Shown: positions 9,730 to 19,418 of the stretch, piece after piece
How positions within the stretch are numbered: position 1 is the first letter of the stretch
How the letters are laid out: each line of letters begins with the position of its first letter
Source of the DNA: Paulinella micropora
Lineage: Eukaryota > Cercozoa > Imbricatea > Euglyphida
Direction of reading: 5' to 3'
Assembly (NCBI GenBank): GCA_009731375.1
Contig: BJOX01000024.1
Span: forward strand, 1,397,907 to 1,461,906
Length of the DNA stretch: 64,000 nt
The notes under the pieces: generated by a model
Databases searched by the model: none
The model's input: the letters and a program-made list of their open reading frames with translations, nothing else
What the model was told of the DNA's origin: nothing
Program-made: the position numbers and the translations under genes

Positions 9730-10253
9730 GAGCAGGGGTATCGCCCCAGTTACATCGTACCACCGTTTGGTTTAGAAGAGCCGGGGTATGTGTGGGAAAT
9801 GCTTAAAGCCCTCTATGGCAGACCGGACGCGGGCCGCAAATGGTGGCGGTACAAGCTAGTCCCGTTTTTAGAAAGTTTAGGCTTTACGGCTCATGTCGCT
9901 TTTCCTTGTTTCTTTTGGCGTTGGCTACCCGGTAAGGATAAGCCTGACTTTGCTTTCGTACACGTCGACGACATATTGGGAGCGTTCAGTAGCAAGGAGG
10001 TGGAAGCAGAGTTTTTAGCCGCCGGTAAGAAGGCCTTTAGGGTCTTTAAGCAAGAGGCTCCGACCGGGGTGGTAGGCCTGAACATAGAAGACAAGGAAAA
10101 CTGTCGACTAGGCCGTACGATCAAGATCTTCCAGGAAGATTTCATCAAAGAGGCAGTTGAGAAGCTCCAGTGCACCGGTTTAGCTACAGCCGATTCGCCG
10201 TGGTTGATGCCGGGGGTACGAGCCGGGAAGCAATCAGTGCTAGAGCAGTTCTC
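9730..10253 (+). other. Misplaced copia RT fragment between N gaps
   Basis: This 524-bp block matches 15593-16116 of the same element base for base except for about four changes (for example HVDDILGAF here, HVDDIMGAF downstream). It is bounded by N on both sides and sits where Gag should be. The most likely reading is a contig from a sibling copy placed wrongly by the scaffolder; a nested insertion is less likely. Confidence 0.85.
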
Positions 10254-10263
10254 NNNNNNNNNN

Positions 10264-11705
10264 AAGGGTGTTCGATATCATCTATGACATGCTCGGGGTT
10301 GAAGCGAAGAGCCTGGTGCGTGACTTAGCTGATCCGGAGAAGCTGACCTTTGGCCAAAACCCTAAAGCACTGTGGGACAGACTGCTAGCCCGATACAAGA
10401 AAGCCGACCCCTCTGATGTTCAGGACAAGGTGAAGGACCTGAATGACTTCCTCTTTACGAGCAAGCAACAGTACGTCGGTCAGTGTCTAGACTTGAACGC
10501 TAGGAGAGACTGGTTGGCTGATTATGGCCAAGCCCCAACCGATGACCGAATGCAGCAAATAGTGAAGGATGCGTTAGTGGGCCCAAAGCAATCTGACTCT
10601 AGGGTGAAGAAGGCTTGGCAAGTCTGGGTTGAAATGGCTGAACTGAACCGAAAGCAGTTCAAGTGGGACTTTGCCTCCTGCTGGAGGTTCGTGCAAGATC
10701 GTGCCCTGGAGCTAGACAAGAAGTTTGACCGGGCCAAAGTGACTAGTTCCGCAGAGAAAGGTTTGGCAGCTCGTAAGGCCGGAAAAGGGAAACCCAAGGA
10801 CGAGNNNNNNNNNNTGAGAAGGTGGCGGATGGCAAGTGTCTGGTGCTGGCCGCGCCGGAGGCGTCCTCCTGCGAGGCGGAAGTCTACGCGATGGTGGAGG
10901 CATACCACGGCCAGGATAAAATATCTAACTTTGTGCAGGGCATCGCTGGGGGACGGGTCGCAGACGCGATGGGGACGTACGGGTGGGGGCAGCCCCCAAT
11001 CCTGTACGGCGACAACCAAGGCGCCCTGGACCTCGCAGATACAAATGTGTTTTCTAGGAAGGTCGGGCACGTGGATCTGCGCTGCGCCATCGTCAACCAG
11101 AAGGTGGACGCGGGTCTAGTCGTCAACGAGAAGGTGGCGTCAGCGGACAATGTGGCCNNNNNNNNNNCAAATGTAGGTTTGAGCATGACCCCACGAAAGC
11201 CAAGAAGACCCCTACCAAACCGGCAGACACCCCCAAGGGGGAGAAAGGCAAGAAGAATGAGAAGAGCAAGGGGCCAAAGTGCTTTAACTGCTTTGAAAAG
11301 GGGCACATCGCCGGGAAGTGCAGCAAGAAGTGCCGGTTGTGCGGGGGCAAGCACAAGTTGAGCAAGTGCCCGGACAAAAGCCGAAANNNNNNNNNNGAAA
11401 GCCGAAAGGAAAAGGGCGAGGCAGCAAAAGGCTCAAAAGGGGGGAGTGCTAGTGATGACTCCGAGGATGAGGAGCCGGGCGTGGCCTTAGCTCAGATGGT
11501 AAAGTTCCTAACCGGCAAGTCGAAAGACAAAGCCCTCATGGCTAAACCCGGGGGTGCCAACCTTCCCGAGCCGATCATGCCACCGGAGAACGAGAACAGT
11601 TTTGAGATCTTGCTTGAGGATGATGCCGACATAGATAAGATGAACGAGGGGCGATGCCATGGAGTAGCGGAAGGAAAGCGCCGGTGCGTAGCCCGACAGC
11701 CTTAG
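10264..11705 (+). CDS. Copia Gag polyprotein segment with two zinc knuckles (interrupted by gaps)
   Basis: The capsid-like part is at 10264-10804 (helical, with ALWDRLLARYKKADPSDVQD and VWVEMAELNRKQFKWDFASC), resembling copia Gag proteins. After a misplaced fragment (10815-11157) the frame resumes at 11169 with a basic stretch and the knuckle CFNCFEKGHIAGKC (C-x2-C-x4-H-x4-C, about 11286-11327). A second, shorter knuckle CRLCGGKHKLSKC (C-x2-C-x3-H-x4-C) follows, then another gap and a charged tail ending at 11705. Knuckles bind element RNA. The probable start is ATG 9362, before the 337-bp gap. Frames differ between pieces, which may be due only to gap sizes. Confidence 0.7.
10815..11157 (+). 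other. Misplaced copia RNase H fragment between N gaps
   Basis: The block appears identical to 16534-16876 (RNase H part, including EAEVYAMVEAYHGQD and YGDNQGALDLAD) and splits the Gag frame. Ten-N spacers flank it. An assembly misplacement is the simplest explanation. Confidence 0.85.
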
Positions 11706-12747
11706 GATTAAGGCAGTCACCTCATCGACAGCGACTATTGCGTTGAGCATCAGTACCAGCGAGCCAAGCAAGAGAGAGAGAATGCCTTGCGCCGGTGGGC
11801 AGCCGACATAGCACGAAGGGATCATCTGGCTCTAATGTGCGAGATGGGAGAACGGGGGTTGGAAGCCCAAATCAAAAGTGGGAGTCATCCCCTAATGGTT
11901 GAGGCCATAGTGAGACACGAAGCCGCGAAGCGGGGTATCCCGTGGAACCGGTCCCTCTTGCCCATCATCCACTATGCAAAGCCCCGTGAACCCTGACAGT
12001 TCACCGAATGGGTCATTAGCCGACAACCGGTAACATGGGAGGCGTCGGGTGTACCTCATGGCGGAAGGTGTACCGCCAACATGAACCTCAGGCCGGTGCC
12101 CAAGCGAAGCATATGTACTTCAGAGGTGGGGTATCCCCCTTTCGTGGGGGAGTTGTGCCTCCGCCCGTAGCATCGGTGCCGGTACGCGCCCAAGAGGTGA
12201 CGGGTACTCCCCTCCGTCCGGTAGCACCCAACCCCCGTGGAGAGAGTAAGGGTAGACCTAGCGGGGCGAGCGGGCCGTCCGCGGTACCTGCCCCGAAGGT
12301 TGAGATTGGTTCAAAGGCCGAGCCGGCTGAGGCTGGTAGTGGTATCATGCCAAAACCTGAAATCTTTACTCAAAGCAAAAAGGGAAAAGGTACATGGGGT
12401 GAAGGTGAGGCCCGGCCCGGAGGACTACCAACCCGATGGTCTGGACGTGGAAGATGAGCCCCCGCAGATGCAGCCCGATGCCGATCTTTCCTCGGAATCC
12501 GACGGGGAGGGGGAGCGTGAAGGTGAAGAGTCCCCGGCTAGAGATGGGGACGTGGGTAGAGCTCCGATAAGGGAGCCGTCCCCCATAGGCCCCGACCCTA
12601 GTGCTGATGCAGACCCAGGTAGTGGGGATGCTACCGCCGGGACCGATAGCAATCCGGTGACTACGTTCTCCACCAGCCCAAGCAAGAGGCGTAGGTCAGT
12701 GGGCGCTCTTGCGTTTGGCTTCCTTGAGACGGTCCGAGCGTCCGTGA
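11706..12747 (+). pseudogene. Broken linker between copia Gag and protease
   Basis: Open pieces in shifting frames (11787-11996, 12035-12457, 12237-12833) carry proline/glutamate-rich, low-complexity sequence such as PSPIGPDPSADADPGSGD. No domain is recognised. Together they probably represent the spacer between nucleocapsid and protease, broken by frameshifts near 11700, 12400 and 12830. Confidence 0.45.
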
Positions 12748-14553
12748 GTGGGATGCCCTGGTTTGCGTCCCATGCTAAGACGGTACCCCCTGCAGACGGA
12801 AAAGGTGACTTCCCTGTTACCCCCTACTACTAGTACCGGTCCGTCTACGGCCCCCTCAACCTTAGCTGAGCCTGATAGTCCTACCCGACTAGGTACCGGA
12901 GAGCGAGAGAGTCGACTCCGAGCCGTGGCAGAGCAGCAAGAGGAGATGCGCCGGTTGCATCGTCCGGCGTTGAGCGGTGAGGAAGAGAAAGATGAAGCTG
13001 ACTTCCGGAACCGGTGGGGAGAGTGGACTACGCTGTTGTACGACTGGGCGCAGGGGAGTGAGTATCCCATGAACAAGCCGAGGTGGCCGAGACATTGGGC
13101 CGTAGCAGGAGCAGCAGCAAATAGTGCCGCAGGGTTTCAACCTCGTACTAGGCCGTTCAGAGTCCGAGAAAGGGTGGTAGGTGGTGAGAGCGTACTAGAG
13201 AAGGAATACGCAAGTTTGCCGGAAGCCGAGGGAGAAGCTGACCCGGTGGACGACCTAGTCCGTTTCATGACCGAACGCGGATGGATGGCTAAGGGGATCC
13301 GGCTAGCAGAACAAGCCCTCCTAGGACGGAGTGCGGACAAAGACCCCATGTTCGATTCGGGAGCTACGTTGCACTTTGTGCCGTCCGGAGCTGAACAACG
13401 CCTGTTCAACATTCAGCGAGGGATGAAACGGGTAGATACGGTCAACGGGGAGACCACCGTGACTAAGAAGGGCTCATTAGACATGACGACCGTGAACCGA
13501 AAGGGGGAAAAGAACAGGTTACATATAGGTAGTGTGTGGGTTAGCCCCAACATAGATGAAACCTTAGTCTCTGGGCCTCAGTTAGCCAAGGGAGGTTACA
13601 GTGTAGTCCTCCACAAGAAGGGAGAGGGATACATCACTAAGGCCCGGATACCGGACATTTCCCCAGAGCTTAAGGCCGGGGTCCACCTAGACGACAAGGA
13701 CAAGGTGAGGCGTTTTGTGACGTCCACAAACCAAGAGCTGGCGGCAGATAAGATTGAGGCTAGAGCTTTCTTTGGAAAGGAGATGGCTAAGGTCACGGAG
13801 TTGACTAGTGAACAACTTCACCAGAAGTTCGGAGGGCCCGGAAGCGGCATGCAGCGCCTCATCAGTGAAGCGTACGGAATCAAGATAGTGGGTGACAAAA
13901 CCCATGAGCAAGCGGTAAAAGAGTGTAAGGAGTGCCCGGCCGCCAAAGGGGGGAAAGTGAACCACCCGGCAAGCAACCAGTTGACACAGGTAGGGAAGTT
14001 CGAAGCTGTGGCGTTCGGCAAGTCCGGGTGCCTACGCAAACCCCTCTATGGTGGGTTTTGGTACGGCATGGTGGGAATTGAGGCTAAAACCGGGTATGCG
14101 TTTGGCCTCCTTCTAAAGGATGGCACCGCGGCACCACAAGTGCGCTTCATGCGGGAATGCATAAACTTCATTGAGACGCAAAGCGGCAAGAAGGTGAAGG
14201 AAGTCCGGGTAGACGGTGAGCATATCTCAGCTGACTTCAAGGAGCTAGTCCGGGACAAGGGAGTGAGGAAGAGGATCAATACCCTCAAGGAACACAACAA
14301 GAACGCCTATGTCGAAGTGTCCCAACGTGACTTTTGGCGCAAAGCGCGCCATAACCTGGTTAAGGCTCAGCTGCCCTATGAACTCTTGGGATATGCGTGG
14401 CAGCACGCTATCCTCTTGCACAACCTTTCCCCGAAACGATCCGGTGGTGAGGTCCGGATGTTTGAGCTGATGCCCCGTGAAAGGAAGGTAAATTGGATAG
14501 CTTTCCTTCATCCTTTTGGGTGTCTATGCCACATGGTCATCGAGGCAGGTTAG
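12748..14553 (+). CDS. Copia protease and integrase region of Pol
   Basis: The retropepsin motif DPMFDSGATLHFVP (about 13346-13387) supplies the catalytic Asp-Ser-Gly-Ala. A pre-integrase-like segment with CKECPAAKGG follows (about 13927-13956), then an integrase-like core. VRVDGEHISADFKELV (about 14203-14253) gives the second acidic residue and NAYVEVSQRDFWRKARHNL (about 14302-14358) the likely Glu. Where the first catalytic Asp is expected the frame reads KFEAVAFGKSG, with no Asp. The frame starts after a break near 12830 and ends at 14553; the next frame continues the same protein, so a frameshift lies near 14530-14550. Confidence 0.75.
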   Translation: MGCPGLRPMLRRYPLQTEKVTSLLPPTTSTGPSTAPSTLAEPDSPTRLGTGERESRLRAVAEQQEEMRRLHRPALSGEEEKDEADFRNRWGEWTTLLYDWAQGSEYPMNKPRWPRHWAVAGAAANSAAGFQPRTRPFRVRERVVGGESVLEKEYASLPEAEGEADPVDDLVRFMTERGWMAKGIRLAEQALLGRSADKDPMFDSGATLHFVPSGAEQRLFNIQRGMKRVDTVNGETTVTKKGSLDMTTVNRKGEKNRLHIGSVWVSPNIDETLVSGPQLAKGGYSVVLHKKGEGYITKARIPDISPELKAGVHLDDKDKVRRFVTSTNQELAADKIEARAFFGKEMAKVTELTSEQLHQKFGGPGSGMQRLISEAYGIKIVGDKTHEQAVKECKECPAAKGGKVNHPASNQLTQVGKFEAVAFGKSGCLRKPLYGGFWYGMVGIEAKTGYAFGLLLKDGTAAPQVRFMRECINFIETQSGKKVKEVRVDGEHISADFKELVRDKGVRKRINTLKEHNKNAYVEVSQRDFWRKARHNLVKAQLPYELLGYAWQHAILLHNLSPKRSGGEVRMFELMPRERKVNWIAFLHPFGCLCHMVIEAG

Positions 14554-15260
14554 GACACGACGAGAGCCGGACGCACATGGCCCCCTGGTTAGGGCTGAGT
14601 TTGGAGTACTCCGCACACCCGATCCTGTGTGAAGGTAGGGTGTTCCCATGGCGAAACGTCAAGACCTTTGACGACAATCAGCCGGCCTGGCCCCTGTTGC
14701 AACCCCTCTGGGAGAAGAAGGGACTGAGCTTGGAGCCGTTCAAGGGAGACCCGTTGGTGGAAGACGCCGCCCTTGAGCAGCTGTTTGTCCCAAAGCCCAG
14801 GGTTGGAGGGACCGACCCCGGGAGAGGCAAGAAGACCCCGGATCAGGGGGAGCTTGACAGCTCTGATTCCGACGGCGAAGTGGAGGAAGCGACCTCTGAA
14901 CAGGAAGCCGTGAAAGCCGAGAAAGAGGCTCCCGAGCTCGACCCGGAAACAATAGGGGAGTTGAAGGGAAGGTGGGTGGAGACCCCAGCCACTCAGTGGG
15001 GCTGTGCTTGGGCCAAGAAGACCTATGGGGTGGGTTTTCGGGACAAGGTTCGACGAGGTCAGGTGCAAGACGTGAGTGAACCCATATGGGTTAAGAAGCA
15101 GAAGAAGAACGGACCAGCCCAGTGGGTAAAGTTTGAGGATGACGACTCCCAGACCGTATGTTGGACTCGGAGATCGTCAAGTACCTTGCTGACGGTCCGG
15201 AGACCGCACATGCCGCCACGTTCACTAGGCCGGTTAGTGAGAAGCAAGCTGATGAGCTAG
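14493..15260 (+). CDS. Copia Pol linker: integrase tail to reverse transcriptase
   Basis: Plus-one continuation of the integrase frame. It contains the usual integrase-tail stretch (THMAPWLGLSLEYSAHPILC), then an acidic, proline-rich spacer (about 14800-14970), then ETPATQWGCAWAKKTYGVGF. It loses frame near 15150, where the reverse transcriptase frame takes over. No catalytic motif of its own. Confidence 0.55.
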   Translation: MDSFPSSFWVSMPHGHRGRLGHDESRTHMAPWLGLSLEYSAHPILCEGRVFPWRNVKTFDDNQPAWPLLQPLWEKKGLSLEPFKGDPLVEDAALEQLFVPKPRVGGTDPGRGKKTPDQGELDSSDSDGEVEEATSEQEAVKAEKEAPELDPETIGELKGRWVETPATQWGCAWAKKTYGVGFRDKVRRGQVQDVSEPIWVKKQKKNGPAQWVKFEDDDSQTVCWTRRSSSTLLTVRRPHMPPRSLGRLVRSKLMS

Positions 15261-16945
15261 GGTACTGGGACGACGCCCGAGCCGAGGAGATGGCTACGCT
15301 CTGGGAGAAAGGTTGCTTCCGGAGAGTCCGAGCCGACTTAGTAGACAAGAAAGACATTTGTGAAGGGCGGTTCGTTGATGCCACCAAAGAGGCAGGGGGA
15401 GAGATCCTGAAGTTCAAAAGCCGATGGACGGCCAAGGGGTTTTCCATGATACAGGGATGGCATTTTGGGAAACGGGACTTCCCAACCCCGTGTGCCCTTA
15501 CCATCTTAATGCTTTTCGCCCTAACAGTGTTCTTTGGCTTAGTCTTGTCAAAGTGGGACGTTGGCACCGCATACACAGAGGCGTCTGCAGCTGAGCAGGG
15601 GTATCGCCCCAGTTACATCGTACCACCGTTTGGTTTAGAAGAGCCGGGGTATGTGTGGGAAATGCTTAAAGCCCTCTATGGCAGACCGGACGCGGGCCGC
15701 AAATGGTGGCGGTACAAGCTAGTCCCGTTTTTAGAAAGTTTAGGCTTTACGGCTCATGTCGCTTTTCCTTGTTTCTTTTGGCGTTGGCTACCCGGTAAGG
15801 ATAAGCCTGACTTTGCTTTCGTACACGTCGACGACATAATGGGAGCGTTCAGTAGCAAGGAGGTGGAAGCAGAGTTCTTAGCCGCCGGTAAGAAGGCCTT
15901 TAGGGTCTTTAAGCAAGAGGCTCCGACCGGGGTGGTAGGCCTGAACATAGAAGACAAGGAAGACTGTCGACTAGGCCGTACGATCAAGATCTCCCAGGAA
16001 GATTTCATCAAAGAGGCAGTTGAGAAGCTCCAGTGCACCGGTTTAGCTACAGCCGATTCGCCGTGGTTGATGCCGGGGGTACGAGCCGGGAAGCAATCAG
16101 TGCTAGAGCAGTTCTCGCCGCAGCACATCGTAGGTGTCCTCTTATGGACACGCATCACTCGGCACGAGGTTTTGGGCCCATTAGGGGAAGTGGCCACCCA
16201 TGCCTCCAAGCCTGAGTTGTTCAATTATCAGCAAGCCGAACAGGTCGTACGGTACCTTAATGGTACCCGATCTAAAGGCATTCGCTTCACCAAGGCGAAC
16301 GGCACCCGCTTGATGTCCTGGGCGGACTCAAGTTGGAAGGGTACAGCCGAAGATCGCCGTGCCCGCCTAGCGGGGTTTCATTTCTTTCTTGGTGGCTCGG
16401 TGCTACCATTCTGCCTTAAGCGGAACGTGTCCGTGGCCCTGCCCAGTGATGCGACCCTGAGAGCGCGAGTGGAGGCAAAGGCGAGCGCGACACAGGACGA
16501 GCTGGTGGCGACCGCGACCGGGTGCGGCGAGCTTGAGAAGGTGGCGGATGGCAAGTGTCTGGTGCTGGCCGCGCCGGAGGCGTCCTCCTGCGAGGCGGAA
16601 GTCTACGCGATGGTGGAGGCATACCACGGCCAGGATAAAATATCTAACTTTGTGCAGGGCATCGCTGGGGGACGGGTCGCAGACGCGATGGGGACGTACG
16701 GGTGGGGGCAGCCCCCAATCCTGTACGGCGACAACCAAGGCGCCCTGGACCTCGCAGATACAAATGTGTTTTCTAGGAAGGTCGGGCACGTGGATCTGCG
16801 CTGCGCCATCGTCAACCAGAAGGTGGACGCGGGTCTAGTCGTCAACGAGAAGGTGGCGTCAGCGGACAATGTGGCCGACGTCAACACCAAGCCGTCGCGT
16901 GGGGAGCCCTACCTCCGACTGGTGCGGCCCGTGGCGAGCGAGTAG
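15158..16945 (+). CDS. Copia reverse transcriptase and RNase H
   Basis: A 595-residue frame. Reverse transcriptase motifs are KWDVGTAYTEA (first Asp, about 15551), YGRPDAGRKWW and HVDDIMGAF (the usual xVDD box, about 15825-15851). RNase H follows with WADSSWKG (about 16321), EAEVYAMVEA (about 16597), YGDNQGALDLA (about 16726) and a final VGHVDLRCAI block (about 16783). All expected acidic residues are visible, so this part looks intact and catalytically competent. It would copy element RNA into DNA. It ends about 435 bp before the 3' LTR. Confidence 0.9.
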   Translation: MLDSEIVKYLADGPETAHAATFTRPVSEKQADELGYWDDARAEEMATLWEKGCFRRVRADLVDKKDICEGRFVDATKEAGGEILKFKSRWTAKGFSMIQGWHFGKRDFPTPCALTILMLFALTVFFGLVLSKWDVGTAYTEASAAEQGYRPSYIVPPFGLEEPGYVWEMLKALYGRPDAGRKWWRYKLVPFLESLGFTAHVAFPCFFWRWLPGKDKPDFAFVHVDDIMGAFSSKEVEAEFLAAGKKAFRVFKQEAPTGVVGLNIEDKEDCRLGRTIKISQEDFIKEAVEKLQCTGLATADSPWLMPGVRAGKQSVLEQFSPQHIVGVLLWTRITRHEVLGPLGEVATHASKPELFNYQQAEQVVRYLNGTRSKGIRFTKANGTRLMSWADSSWKGTAEDRRARLAGFHFFLGGSVLPFCLKRNVSVALPSDATLRARVEAKASATQDELVATATGCGELEKVADGKCLVLAAPEASSCEAEVYAMVEAYHGQDKISNFVQGIAGGRVADAMGTYGWGQPPILYGDNQGALDLADTNVFSRKVGHVDLRCAIVNQKVDAGLVVNEKVASADNVADVNTKPSRGEPYLRLVRPVASE

Positions 16946-17381
16946 CTTCGTCTGCGGCGGGGTGGCGCGCGCGCGCGCGCAGTGGGACTTCCTTCAACGT
17001 TGGGACTTTCAACCCGTGGACTCTGGATAGGACTCTGGATAGGACTTTGGATAGGGTAGAACTCTGGATAGAGTAGAACCTTGGATTGGTACCCGATTGC
17101 AAGTGGATAGATTTTAGTAATTAGGCGACTAGATTGCCGAACCACACAAGCTGTGGAGACGTAGGCTAGCGCCTCTGCTTGCATTGTTAGTCATATATAT
17201 TGTACACGGTTGTGCTGATTGCGCTTTAGTTGTTAACAGTGTAGCTATATTGCCCGCCGAACTCCACAGGAGACGTAGGGTAGCTCACGTTGCGCTTGGC
17301 TTATTTGCGTAACCTAATTATTAGTTGCGCGTTGCATTGTGGACACTGACTCGTAAGGGATTCTAATTAAGGGGGAGCATT
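16946..17381. other. Copia 3' untranslated region with polypurine tract
   Basis: No gene. It has a CG run at 16967-16980, a short repeat of AGGACTCTGGAT-type units (about 17018-17090), and a polypurine tract AAGGGGGAG at 17369-17377 just before the 3' LTR. Confidence 0.65.
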
Positions 17382-17724
17382 TGATAATTAATTAGACCCT
17401 TCCTCCTCAACTACGTCCGTATTGCTATTTGGTACGTTAGCCTTATTCGTTACAATTAGTAGTATTATTAGTTATTAATACAGTCATTTAGAGTACCTTT
17501 TCTGGTTGGTGGCACTAGCTTTTTACCATTACCATTATTGCCCATATCAGGCCGTTTCGTCGGTCATTTTCTGGAGTTACATCTTTTGTGTGACGTCGTC
17601 AGGTAGACTGGCGGGAATTGTTTAGTATTGTTAAATTCTTTTACGTGGGAAGCAATTGGCCGGTAGGAGGGGGACGCCCCGAGTTCCGGTCACCGTTTGC
17701 AGAAGTCGCGAGGGTTTTCTCACA
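17382..17724 (+). repeat. Copia 3' LTR
   Basis: It begins TGATAATTAATTAGACCC right after the polypurine tract and ends TTTTCTCACA, matching the 5' LTR at 7865-8210. The high identity suggests a fairly recent insertion, which contrasts with the broken coding frames and supports the idea that some breaks are sequencing or assembly errors. Confidence 0.9.
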
Positions 17725-18540
17725 ACGCGTAAATCCTATATTTTACACTTAATCGTATACCGGAGTGGTAAACTTGAGGTTTCCAGTTTAAGAAGCATTC
17801 ATATTGAATAACCTCCCACCGTACATTAATAGCGTTAACAATATCCTTTTGTAGCGTATGTGGTATTAATATTCTTTTAAACCTGTTAAGGAATATTGGC
17901 ACGGAAATTACGTGAAATTTAGCAGTTTTTCCCGTGACTGGGAATTTATGCCTAAATAAGGGAAATTGTACTTATGTGTAGTTGTTTGTGGTATGTTTTG
18001 GCATTTGTGCAGGTTACGGACGCCATCGTGTCAGTTGACCCGTGTCAAAAGGACACTCCCTGCGTTTTTAGCGGTTTTTCCCTTTGGCTTGTTGTTTGGG
18101 TTCAATTCTGGCTTCCCTTTTTATTATTTAATACCTCTTGAAGTGGAAGTAAGCCTTGAACCAATTGTGTTCATTTTATTATTAAATTCCATTTTTACTT
18201 TGAGGGTTAAGACTTCCTGTCTTAATACACATTTGATCACTGATGATGAGTCATAATCTTTTTTGTTTCCGCTATACACTAGTGTGTGCGCCATTAGTTG
18301 TCTCATGTTATTAATACTTGCATAGTGTCGAAAATTGCTTTCCCAGCGGCTCATAACAGTTGAAAGTATTATAATACACAGTCACTCGGGTGACTGACAT
18401 AACTCGTAGCTTTATACACGTCTGTTCAAGTTGCAGGAAGACTCAGTAAGGAGACGCCGCGCCGATACACGACCGACACTTTATTAATATAATATTAGTA
18501 ACTCGCAAGGAGACTAGAACTGACAATTCAGACACAGTAG
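17725..18540. other. AT-rich flank; possible remainder of the Ty3-like LTR
   Basis: No convincing gene; a 96-codon frame at 17966-18256 shows no domain. If copia inserted into the older element's LTR, its remainder should begin here. CTCATAACA near 18350 would be a plausible LTR end, but nothing in the window confirms it. A small hairpin GTCACTCGGGTGAC lies at about 18382-18395. Confidence 0.3.
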
Positions 18541-19418
18541 CGCAACGTGACTAGTTAAAAGTGCGCAGGACGGTTAAGACTGTAACTGCTACCCAATGGT
18601 TATGGTTCAATGCGCAATGCCTATGACGTGCGTTACGTTACGCTAATTGACTAGAACTATTTAGAGGTCACTGAGTAAAATAATTATATAAGTAGTCGTA
18701 ATTAACCTTCCAACTACTCCCGACTAGCATGTATTATATTAATAACTAAAATATTACCGAATAGATATTGATACATACTCATAGTACAACGCTCTGGACA
18801 ATCCCTTACCAAGCGAAACAAATGACTGTGCAGTACTGTTTATGAGATTTTGTGTTGAAAGTATTATTATGCGAACCGAGACTTCAATTAGTACAAAAGT
18901 TCTACATATTACTTTTGAACATATGTATATGAAAGATTGAACTTGAGGTGATAGACTATCATAGTGCATTCTTGAATGTTCGCGCTGATGCATGCACAAA
19001 ATAAAACGCAACAGGAAAAATAATTAATTAAAAAAAAGGCGCCGCTTTGCACTTTCTAGTACGTTATAGGAAGCATAACTTATAGCAATTATCTATCCAT
19101 AATATGTAAATGCAAATCTTACTTTCAGGGACTGCTGCTGTGACTACAGGCCCTTACGCTTGACACTTTACTTTCACCAAGCATTTCGGTACGGATAAAT
19201 TACAGCATGTATCTATGATTTACACGTAGTTCTCTGTGTATTATAAGAGTAATTAGCCGCTGTATGTGAGAAGCACCTGAAACTGATCAAGCTGCCTTTT
19301 TTCAAGTTTCAAAACGCTGAGGAACATATTGTTTCATAGGGAATGTTGAACTTGCTTCATGAAGGAACATATTGTTTCATAAGGAGTCTTGAACTTGCTT
19401 CTTCAGGAAGCAGCTAGC
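18541..19418. other. 3' flank of the left receptor gene
   Basis: AT-rich non-coding sequence, diverged counterpart of 58050-58915. It contains two tandem units of about 45 bp (19320-19407) with the core GGAACATATTGTTTCATA and a GAACTTGCTTC end; the same pair occurs inverted at about 58058-58147. No gene seen. Confidence 0.6.

Larger units (their letters stand above)
7865..17724 (+). mobile_element. Ty1/copia-type LTR retrotransposon, gapped and partly scrambled
   Basis: The element is bounded by two direct repeats of about 345 bp (7865-8210 and 17382-17724). Between them, in plus orientation, are a leader with tandem repeats, Gag with zinc knuckles (10264-11705), protease and integrase (12748-14553), a linker (14493-15260) and copia-order reverse transcriptase/RNase H (15158-16945). 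The order protease-integrase-RT-RNase H defines copia. At least three frame breaks and five N gaps occur, and fragments of RT and RNase H are inserted between Gag pieces. I could not find a matching target-site duplication at the outer LTR edges. Confidence 0.9.

Noticed and set aside
7860-17730. Target-site duplication around the copia element
   Set aside because: The bases before 7865 (AAGCT) and after 17724 (ACGCG) do not match, so none is reported; LTR edges may be misjudged by a few bases.
17966-18256. 96-codon open frame with hydrophobic stretches
   Set aside because: Isolated in AT-rich flank, no domain, no exon context and no counterpart elsewhere in the window.
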